Source: VRUE01 sp963697805 (GTDB taxonomy: Bacteria; Actinomycetota; Thermoleophilia; Solirubrobacterales; 70-9). From it: a stretch of 64,000 nt of DNA. The DNA is taken from assembly GCA_963697805.1 (NCBI GenBank), contig CAVOPB010000001.1, positions 372,001-436,000 of the forward strand. Reading direction: 5' to 3'. The position numbers and the translations under genes were made by a program. Shown here one piece after another: positions 39,339-45,984 of the stretch (positions are counted from its first letter, which is position 1; the number at the start of each line of letters is the position of its first letter). The notes beneath the pieces are model-generated. The model did no database searches. It saw only the letters and a list, made by a program, of their open reading frames with translations, and had not been told where the DNA came from.

Positions 39339-40778
39339 CCGCCCGTCCGCTTCCGTGGCCTTCCCGGGCCTGCCCCGGGGAGGCCATTCGGCGGGTGCGT
39401 ACACCCTGAACAGGGCCTTGGCCACGGGCCCCTTCAGGCCGGTGCTGCCGATCGCCCGGATCCTGATCCGGTGCCATCCCGGGCCGACGCGATAGCGCTT
39501 CGGCGAGCGGCAGCGCTTCACCGGCCGGCCGTCGAGCCTGCAGACGAAGCCCCGGACCGGCGCGTGATTCTTCGCGAAGAAGCGGAATCGGGCGCTCGCC
39601 TTCCCGTGGCGGGCGATCAGGATGCCCCGAGGCCCGCTGGCGATCGTCACCCGCGGCCGCCTCGGCCCCTTTCGCGGCGGCCGCCGCCTCTTCGGGGTCG
39701 CGATCGGGTCGGCATCGAACGGGTCGGTGCTGGTCAGGACCTGGCCGTCGTTGGCGGCGACCCCGCAGAGGGTGACCGAGGGGCAGGAGACGCCGAAGAA
39801 GTGGTTGGCCTTGGTCCCGTCGACACCCGGAAACGGGAGCACGTTGGTGAATGTCCAGGCGCCGGTCCCCCCGGTCGGGTCGGTCGAGGTGAGAACGTCG
39901 CCGTTGTTGTCGACGACGACACAGTGCGTCGCCGAGACGCAGGCGGCGCCGGTGATCTGCACCGAGCCGCCTCCCGCGACCGTCTTCCAGCTCGGCGGGG
40001 CGCCCAACGGGTTGGCCGAAGTGATCAGGTTGCCGCCGGTGTTGCCCGACACACAGAGCGGCCCGAAGCATGAGACGCCGAACAGATTCCCGTTCCCGAC
40101 GGCCGGCACCACCTGGGCCCACGAGGCGGGACCGCTGGTCGGGCTCGTCGAGGCGAGGATCAGACCTTCGTTGCCGACGGCGACGCAGAACGACGGCGAC
40201 GCGCATGAGACGCCCCGTAGTTCGAGCGACGGAGCCAACTGGGTCGTCGCCCAGGCGGCGCTGCCTCCGGTCGGGTTCGTCGAGGTGATGATCTTGCCGC
40301 CCCCGGCCGCGGCGACGCAGAGCGCCGTCGTCGGACAGGAGACCGCGTAGATGTGGGTGTTGGGACCGCCGCCGTCGATGTCGGCGACGGCCCACGCCGT
40401 CGCTTCCCCGGTCGGTTCGGTCGCGGTGTAGATGTCGCCTTCGAACGTCCCGGCGACGCAGAGGCTCGACGACGGGCACGAGACCCCCCTCACCTGACGG
40501 AAGGCGATCGATTGTTTGGGCCCGGTCGGGATCGCGCCCTTCCCCGCGTAGACGACCTGCCAGGTCGGTGCGCTGCTGCCCGGGTTGATCGAGGAGGCGA
40601 CGGTGTTGTTGCCCCCGACCGCGACGCAGAGCTGGGCCGAGGGGCACGAGATGCCGAAGATGCCGACCTTCGCCGCCTCACCCGGCAGCTGGGCGGTCCT
40701 CCATTCGGAGCCCGCCGCCGCCGGCACCATGGTCACGCACAGGGCAAGTGCGCCCAGCGCGCCGATCATCGTTCGCAT
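39090..40778 (-). CDS. Secreted seven-repeat Cys protein (propeller-like)
   Basis: 562 residues; signal peptide about 1-22 (ATG 40778, alternative ATG 40799). Seven repeats of about 45 residues follow, each with SCPS..LCVA near the start and T-S-(T/A)-X-P-X-G...(A/S)W near the end: ISCPSAQLCVA, VSCPSSSLCVA, VSCPTTALCVA, VSCASPSFCVA, VSCFGPLCVS, AACVSATHCVV, VSCPSVTLCGV. Seven units suit a closed beta propeller with a Cys pair per blade. A basic PKRRRPPRKGPRRPR segment and an Ig-like domain follow. The final 80 residues are read antisense to the MFS 3' end and look non-native, implying a lost stop codon. Function unknown. Confidence 0.75.
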   Translation of the reverse strand: MRTMIGALGALALCVTMVPAAAGSEWRTAQLPGEAAKVGIFGISCPSAQLCVAVGGNNTVASSINPGSSAPTWQVVYAGKGAIPTGPKQSIAFRQVRGVSCPSSSLCVAGTFEGDIYTATEPTGEATAWAVADIDGGGPNTHIYAVSCPTTALCVAAAGGGKIITSTNPTGGSAAWATTQLAPSLELRGVSCASPSFCVAVGNEGLILASTSPTSGPASWAQVVPAVGNGNLFGVSCFGPLCVSGNTGGNLITSANPLGAPPSWKTVAGGGSVQITGAACVSATHCVVVDNNGDVLTSTDPTGGTGAWTFTNVLPFPGVDGTKANHFFGVSCPSVTLCGVAANDGQVLTSTDPFDADPIATPKRRRPPRKGPRRPRVTIASGPRGILIARHGKASARFRFFAKNHAPVRGFVCRLDGRPVKRCRSPKRYRVGPGWHRIRIRAIGSTGLKGPVAKALFRVYAPAEWPPRGRPGKATEADGRLGSRASEGQAALAGVALLENLLALDLALADEQQSQRRAGDREKRPEQEDLVHPRQETLAGGVGDGFTRPLGNRIERLAEVAR

Positions 40779-40925
40779 CGTCCCCCGCCTTTCCCGCATA
40801 CTCGCCCCCACAAACCGATCGAGCCGGAAACGGTATCGGCGCCGGCACCGGTCAGGAAGTCCTGAACGTTCTCGATCGATCCACGGTCCCTTGACGGCCC
40901 CAGGCCCTTCTGCTGGGATGAGCAG

Positions 40926-42320
40926 ATGCGCCGTCCCGGGTTCGGCTGCATCGCGTTGGCGCTGCTCTCGCTGCTGCTGCTTATCCCTGCGTCCGCCAGC
41001 GGGGCGAAAGCGAAAGTCTTCCGCGCGGGCCTCGACACCATCTACGAAGGCAGCGACAGCGTCGACCACGTCGCCATCAGCGTCACCGCGGCGGAACCAC
41101 CCAAATGGCTTTTCAAACGGGTGGCCGAAGGGGCGCTGATGACGGCCGAACCGGAATGCACCGACGCCCTCGCCGAAGGAACCGAAATCCTGTGCGCCAT
41201 TTCAGGGAGTGTGAAATTCACTCTCAAGGGGGGCAACGACCAGGTCATCGGCGGAGACGATGGCCACACCTTGTCGATCGACGCGGGCTCGGGTGAGGAT
41301 GAACTGACGATCTGCTGCGCCGCCCAGAACATCCTCGAAGGTGGAGAAGGCGACGACACGATCAACGTCGGTGGCGCGATCAACCGCGACACGATCGACG
41401 GCGGCTCCGGAAACGACCTCATCGTCGGCCCCAAGGGCCCCGATCGGATCAACGGCGGGCCGGGGACCGACACCGTCCTCTACCAGAACCCCCCCGGTGA
41501 CTCATTCACGGTGACCCTCGACGACATCGAAAACGACGGGCTCTCGAGTGCCGAAGACGTCCACTCCGACATCGAGAACCTGACCGGCGGCCAGGAGAGG
41601 GACCACTTCGTCGGCTCGGCCGCGGCCAACGTCCTCCAAGGCCACCAGGGAAACGATGAAATCGACGGTGGGCCGGGCCAGGACACGCTCGAAGGAGGCG
41701 AGGACGAAGACAGGATCCTCGCCCGCGACGGTGAGCCCGACAGCGTGGACTGCGGGTTCGGGCAGGACACCGCGATGGTCGACGTCGCCGACACCGTCAG
41801 CGGGTGCGAGGTCGTCTACTACCCCGACCTCGACTTCGACAGCGCGGGCGCGAACGTCGATTGCAATGACCACGACGCCTCGATCCGTCCCGGCGCGACC
41901 GACGTCCCCGGCGACGGCGTCGACCAGGACTGTTCCGGCGCCGACACGCCGCTGATCGCGACGGCCCCGGCCCGGCCGCCATCAGGATCGCTGTCGGGGA
42001 GCAGGAAGGCCAAGATCCGCCAGGGCTCCGGCTCTACCTCGTTCCGCTGCCGGGCCCCGGCGGGCGACACCTGCTCGGTCAAGGGCAGCCTGTTCCAGAA
42101 GGGGAAGGGCGCGAAGATCGGCTCGGTGTCCGGAAGGGTCGGCGGCGGCAAGACTGGCCCCCTCAAGGTCCACCTCAATGGCACCGGCCGTCAGCTGCTC
42201 GAGGAAAGCGGGAAGCTGAGCGCGACCATCAGGGCGACGGTGGCCAATGAGGCCGGTGCCTCCTCACCGTTCAAATCGACGATCCAGCTCAAGCCCTCAC
42301 CGAAGCCCAAACAGGCGTAG
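40926..42320 (+). CDS. Secreted RTX/hemolysin-type calcium-binding protein
   Basis: 464 residues; signal peptide about 1-26. Several nonapeptide-type calcium-binding repeats follow: LKGGNDQVIGGDDG, LEGGEGDDTINVGG, IDGGSGNDLIVG, INGGPGTDTVL, LQGHQGNDEIDGGPGQDTLE, GGEDEDRI. Then a DLDFDSAGANVDCNDHDASI and DVPGDGVDQDCSGADTP segment, a thrombospondin-3/MopE-like metal motif, and a C-terminal beta-rich basic domain. Calcium binding and a cell-surface location are likely. No type I secretion genes are near; the Sec signal would suffice in a monoderm. Divergent from the repeat protein. Confidence 0.82.
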   Translation: MRRPGFGCIALALLSLLLLIPASASGAKAKVFRAGLDTIYEGSDSVDHVAISVTAAEPPKWLFKRVAEGALMTAEPECTDALAEGTEILCAISGSVKFTLKGGNDQVIGGDDGHTLSIDAGSGEDELTICCAAQNILEGGEGDDTINVGGAINRDTIDGGSGNDLIVGPKGPDRINGGPGTDTVLYQNPPGDSFTVTLDDIENDGLSSAEDVHSDIENLTGGQERDHFVGSAAANVLQGHQGNDEIDGGPGQDTLEGGEDEDRILARDGEPDSVDCGFGQDTAMVDVADTVSGCEVVYYPDLDFDSAGANVDCNDHDASIRPGATDVPGDGVDQDCSGADTPLIATAPARPPSGSLSGSRKAKIRQGSGSTSFRCRAPAGDTCSVKGSLFQKGKGAKIGSVSGRVGGGKTGPLKVHLNGTGRQLLEESGKLSATIRATVANEAGASSPFKSTIQLKPSPKPKQA

Positions 42321-42403
42321 CCACGACCGACTCGCGACCGATCGTCCTGATTGCCCGCCGCATCCCCGCCGCCGGGGCCGAGCGGATCGCCGATCGCTGC
42401 GAG

Positions 42404-43285
42404 GTGCGCGAGGGCGGCCTCGGGGCGACACAGGGAGAGATCCTCGAGCTCGCCGCCGGCGTCGAGGCGATCGTCGCCGACCCGACCGTCGCCGTCGGGG
42501 TCGAGCTGCTCGACGCCGCCGGGCCGGCTCTGCGCCTGGTCGCGAACTTCGCGGTCGGCTACGACAACATCGACCTCGACGCCTGCCGCAAACGGGGTGT
42601 GATCGCGACGAACACCCCGGACGTCCTCACCGACGCCACCGCCGAGCTGGCCCTGGCCCTGACCCTTGCCGCGGCGCGCGGCCTACCGGCCGCCGAGCGA
42701 ACGCTGCGGGCCGGGGAATGGACCGGCTTCGACACCACCGGCGACCTCGGCATCGAGCTCAGCGGGGCGACGTTCGGGATCGTCGGCATGGGCAGGATCG
42801 GCAGGCGCTACGCCGAGCTGGTGAGCCCGATGGCCGACTCGATCATCTACACGTCCCGCACCTCGAAGCCGGACGCGGAGTCGGTCCTCGGGGCCCAGCG
42901 CGCCGACCTCGATCGACTGCTCCTCGACTCCGACGTGGTCAGCATCCACGCCGTCGCGAGCGCCGAGACCGCGGGGTTGATCGGCGCCGCCGAGCTCGAG
43001 CGGATGAGGCCCGACGCGATCCTGGTCAACACCGCGCGGGGCTCGCTGGTCGACTCAGAGGCCCTCGCAGCGGCCCTCGCCAGGGGCGAGATCGGCGCCG
43101 CCGGCCTCGACGTCTTCGAGCGCGAGCCCGAGGTGCCGAGGGCGCTCCTGGATGGGCCCAATTGCGTCCTCCTCCCCCACGTTGGCTCGGCGACGATCAC
43201 AGCTCGGGACGCGATGGCGAACCTGGTCGCCGACTCGGTGCTCGCGGCCCTTGACGGCCGCCAGCCGGTGCACCGAATCGCCTAG
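42404..43285 (+). CDS. D-isomer-specific 2-hydroxyacid dehydrogenase (start uncertain)
   Basis: 293 residues from GTG 42404, the first canonical start. The NAD site GIVGMGRIGRRYAELVSPM, substrate-domain VANFAVGYDNIDL, and catalytic His region LLPHVGSATI and Arg/Glu blocks (NTARGSLVD, AGLDVFEREPEV) are intact. Family residues extend upstream in the same frame to about 42323 (SRPIVLIARRIPAAGAERIA), but no ATG, GTG or TTG exists there. An ACG sits exactly where an ATG would be expected (ACG ACC GAC at 42323). It could be glyoxylate/hydroxypyruvate reductase-like. It starts just after the RTX gene stop. Confidence 0.85.
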   Translation: MREGGLGATQGEILELAAGVEAIVADPTVAVGVELLDAAGPALRLVANFAVGYDNIDLDACRKRGVIATNTPDVLTDATAELALALTLAAARGLPAAERTLRAGEWTGFDTTGDLGIELSGATFGIVGMGRIGRRYAELVSPMADSIIYTSRTSKPDAESVLGAQRADLDRLLLDSDVVSIHAVASAETAGLIGAAELERMRPDAILVNTARGSLVDSEALAAALARGEIGAAGLDVFEREPEVPRALLDGPNCVLLPHVGSATITARDAMANLVADSVLAALDGRQPVHRIA

Positions 43286-43295
43286 CATTGAGAGC

Positions 43296-43703
43296 GTGCT
43301 CTTCGGCAAGGAACACGTCGACCGCTACCGGGCGACCGACGGCGAGGAGGGACACGACTGGGAGAAGGGGTCGAGCACGCTGCTGCTGACGACGAAGGGC
43401 CGGAAATCCGGCGAGCCGCGGACGACACCGCTGATCTACGCCCCCTACGGCGACGACGCCTACATGATCGTCGCCTCGAAAGGCGGCTCCGACGCACCGC
43501 CCGCGTGGTACCTGAACCTCTCCGACGATCCCGACGTCGAGGTCCAGATCTGGGGCGACCGCTTCAAGGCCCACGCCCGAACGGCCAGCTCGGAGGAGAA
43601 GCCGGAGATGTGGCGGACGATGGTCGCCGAGTGGCCCGACTACGACGCCTACCAGCGCAACACCGAGCGCGAGATTCCGGTCGTGGTCCTCGAGCGCGCG
43701 TAG
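43296..43703 (+). CDS. F420-dependent nitroreductase-like (Ddn family)
   Basis: 135 residues. TKGRKSGEPRTTPLIYAPYG, YMIVASKGGSDAPPAWYLNL and DVEVQIWGDRFKAHAR are the hallmark blocks of the deazaflavin(F420)-dependent Ddn/FDOR-B family, which reduce quinones and nitro compounds. The start is GTG 43296, with TAGCAT 7 nt before it (leaderless). Cofactor F420 is common in actinobacteria. It lies 10 nt after the dehydrogenase gene but probably has its own promoter within the end of that gene. Confidence 0.88.
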   Translation: MLFGKEHVDRYRATDGEEGHDWEKGSSTLLLTTKGRKSGEPRTTPLIYAPYGDDAYMIVASKGGSDAPPAWYLNLSDDPDVEVQIWGDRFKAHARTASSEEKPEMWRTMVAEWPDYDAYQRNTEREIPVVVLERA

Positions 43704-43748
43704 CCGGAACCACAGCTCCGGACGCCGCCGCGAGCTTCTCGATGGCCA

Positions 43749-44897
43749 ATGAATGACGTGATCGGCACAATCGGCGAAGGGCTCGAACAGGCCCTTCTGA
43801 TGGCCTACGAGGTCTGGTGGGCGCTGGTCCTCGGCTTCGCGATCTCGGCGATCGTCCAGGCCTGGATCCCCCGACACCGGATCGAAGCCGCGCTCTCAGG
43901 CGGTGGGCCAGGCTCGGTGGCGAGGGCCACGGGTCTGGGCGCGGCCTCCTCCTCGTGCTCCTACGCGGCGATCTCGATCGCCAAGTCCCTGTTTCAGAAG
44001 GGCGCCTCGGCGGCGTCGATCCTCGCCTTCCAGTTCGCCTCGACCAACCTGGTCTGGGAGCTCGGACTGGTCCTCTGGGTCCTGATCGGTTGGCAGTTCA
44101 CCCTCGGCGAGTACATCGGCGGGATCGTGATGATCGTCCTGATGGCGGCAACGCTGCGGATGTTCGTCAGCCCGCGGCTCGAGGAGCGTGCACGGCTTCA
44201 CGCACAAGAGGCGGAGGCGGGCCATCAACATCACGCCTCGGAAACGGGTCAGATCGGTTGGCGCGAGCGGATGACCTCATATGAGGCCTGGTCGGAGGTC
44301 GCTCACAACTTCCGCGGCGATTGGAGGATGTTGTGGAAGGAGATCACGATCGGTTTCCTGCTCGCGGGGTTCATCGGTCTGCTCGGTGACGACTTCTTCA
44401 ACGGCCTGTTCCTGAAGGACGCGCCGCCGCCGCTCGTCACGATCGAGAACGTGATCGTCGGTCCGATCATCGCCGTGCTGAGCTTCGTCTGCTCGGTCGG
44501 CAACGTCCCTCTGGCGGCCGTCCTCTGGTCCGGCGGGATCAGCTTTGGCGGCGTGATGGCCTTCATCTTCGCCGACCTGATCGTGATCCCGATCCTCGCC
44601 GCCTATCGCAAGTACTACGGCTGGTCGTTCACGATCCGGATCACCGCGCTGATGTTCGGGACGATGGTGGTTGCGGCGCTGGTGGTCGACGGCCTATTCA
44701 GCGCCCTCGATCTGATTCCGACCGGCCCGCGACCAACCCGCGCTGACATCTTCGGATCGGTCGAGCTCGACTACAAGCTGGTCCTCAACGTCATCGGACT
44801 GATCGTCTTCACGAGCCTGTTCTGGCTGACGACGCGACCGAGCTCCCTCAGGAACCCAGGATCTTCGCCTTCTGGGCGGCGAACTCCTCCTCGGTGA
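43749..44897 (+). CDS. Permease of UPF0718/YraQ-ArsP type
   Basis: 382 residues, about eight membrane helices in two bundles. The paired motifs AASSSCSYAAISIAKSLFQK and VLSFVCSVGNVPLAAVLWSG mark the two halves of the permease (DUF318) family, each with a Cys in a re-entrant-like loop. The central loop (about 140-190) carries a His cluster (GHQHH). Characterised relatives export organoarsenicals; the substrate here is unknown. The C-terminal residues overlap the convergent SHOCT gene by about 50 nt. Confidence 0.82.
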   Translation: MNDVIGTIGEGLEQALLMAYEVWWALVLGFAISAIVQAWIPRHRIEAALSGGGPGSVARATGLGAASSSCSYAAISIAKSLFQKGASAASILAFQFASTNLVWELGLVLWVLIGWQFTLGEYIGGIVMIVLMAATLRMFVSPRLEERARLHAQEAEAGHQHHASETGQIGWRERMTSYEAWSEVAHNFRGDWRMLWKEITIGFLLAGFIGLLGDDFFNGLFLKDAPPPLVTIENVIVGPIIAVLSFVCSVGNVPLAAVLWSGGISFGGVMAFIFADLIVIPILAAYRKYYGWSFTIRITALMFGTMVVAALVVDGLFSALDLIPTGPRPTRADIFGSVELDYKLVLNVIGLIVFTSLFWLTTRPSSLRNPGSSPSGRRTPPR

Positions 44898-45117
44898 GGA
44901 TGCCCTGCGCTTTCAGCTCACCCAACTCCTTGAGTTGGTCGATCGCGGACTTTTCGGGCTGGGCCGGAGCCGCCGGAGCCGGAGCAGCCTGCTGCTGCTG
45001 CTGTTCTTCCTGCGCCTGCCAGCGCTCTCCCTGGCGCCGCGAGACACGATTGCTCACCGATGTCGCGGTTCCGGCGATCACGGCCGTCCGCGCAACTCCA
45101 CGAATCAATCCGGGCAT
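44848..45117 (-). CDS. SHOCT-domain small protein
   Basis: 89 residues from ATG 45117 (AGGAGG nearby). A hydrophobic/Gly N-terminus (GLIRGVARTAVIAGTATSVS), a Gln-rich stretch, and a C-terminal SHOCT motif: IDQLKELGELKAQGILTEEE then FAAQKAKIL. SHOCT is a short oligomerisation segment at protein ends. Commonly found next to DUF6325 in actinobacteria, as here, 14 nt downstream. The role is unknown. Its 3' end overlaps the permease gene. Confidence 0.8.
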   Translation of the reverse strand: MPGLIRGVARTAVIAGTATSVSNRVSRRQGERWQAQEEQQQQQAAPAPAAPAQPEKSAIDQLKELGELKAQGILTEEEFAAQKAKILGS

Positions 45118-45131
45118 GGTTACTCCTCCTT

Positions 45132-45575
45132 CTAGGACGTCTCCTCGACCGCATCGAGCGCGGCGAGGATCGACTGAATGGGTATGCGTCCGCTGGCCAC
45201 CAACTGGCCCCCGGAGCGACGGACTGCAGCCGCAAACGGTGCCGCCCAAAGGTTCTCGTAGAGGAGCAGTGCCGCCGAGGTCCCGGGCTCGAGGGCCGCG
45301 GCCGCCTCGGTTGTGTCGTCGTCGGAGAGAAGCCCCGAGGACGCTCCTTCGAACGCCGCGAACTCCTCAACCTCGCCGCCGACATCGGAAATCTCCATGC
45401 GAGCGACCGAGCCGTCCTCACCCTTCACGATCACCGCGAGATCGATCACCCGGATCAGGCCCCGCTCCACCAGGTCGATCAAGTACGGGGCAACCTCTCC
45501 GTTCGGTTGGCGTCCCGGCCACTCGACCAGTAGGTAATCGACCGGCCCCATCTCATCGATCTCAGCTGTTCCCAT
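45132..45575 (-). CDS. DUF6325 family protein
   Basis: 147 residues. GPVDYLLVEWPG, GEVAPYLIDLVERGLIRVID, SVARMEISDVG, and a C-terminal ALLLYENLWAAPFAAAVRRS block match DUF6325, a small cytoplasmic family often paired with a SHOCT protein and thought to be linked to stress or membrane states. A good ribosome-binding site (GAAAGGAACC) precedes the ATG. Two-gene operon with the SHOCT gene. Function unknown. Confidence 0.8.
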   Translation of the reverse strand: MGTAEIDEMGPVDYLLVEWPGRQPNGEVAPYLIDLVERGLIRVIDLAVIVKGEDGSVARMEISDVGGEVEEFAAFEGASSGLLSDDDTTEAAAALEPGTSAALLLYENLWAAPFAAAVRRSGGQLVASGRIPIQSILAALDAVEETS

Positions 45576-45672
45576 CTCGGTTCCTTTCGACCTGATTTTT
45601 CGCCCGTCGGTCCCTCCTGCGACCCCTGGTGTCGCCTGGCGGCCGGCTCAGCCTTTCACAAGTGGAGCGGGC

Positions 45673-45960
45673 TCAACCGACGGCGTCGGCCCAGTCGCGC
45701 AGCCGGTCCGAGAACTGCGGGGTCCCCGCTCCCACCTCGACGACCTCGTCCGCCGGGACGTTCGCCTTTCGCGCTGCGGCCAGGATCGCGTCCGGAGACG
45801 GGGCCTCGTAGAGGCAGTAGGTGCGCCGTCGGTCGGCGCTCAGGAATGAGAACAGCCAGCGGACCCCCTCGTCGCTGTTGACCTCCTCGATCAATTGGAC
45901 ATCGTCGTCCGTGAGGTCGAGTTGATCGGCAAAACCCCGCTCGATCATGTACAGGGGCAT
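45673..45960 (-). CDS. DUF4242 family protein
   Basis: 95 residues. MPLYMIERGFADQL, VRWLFSFLSADRRRTYCLYE and PSPDAILAAARKANVPADEV match DUF4242, ferredoxin-like-fold dimers (a Streptomyces member binds nickel). TAGGAT lies exactly 6 nt before the ATG, so this is a leaderless gene. It sits after the LuxR-type regulator gene. Nickel relevance would fit the [NiFe]-hydrogenase further along, but the distance makes that conjecture. Confidence 0.75.
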   Translation of the reverse strand: MPLYMIERGFADQLDLTDDDVQLIEEVNSDEGVRWLFSFLSADRRRTYCLYEAPSPDAILAAARKANVPADEVVEVGAGTPQFSDRLRDWADAVG

Positions 45961-45984
45961 CGACTGATCCTAGCGGGGTTGGGC

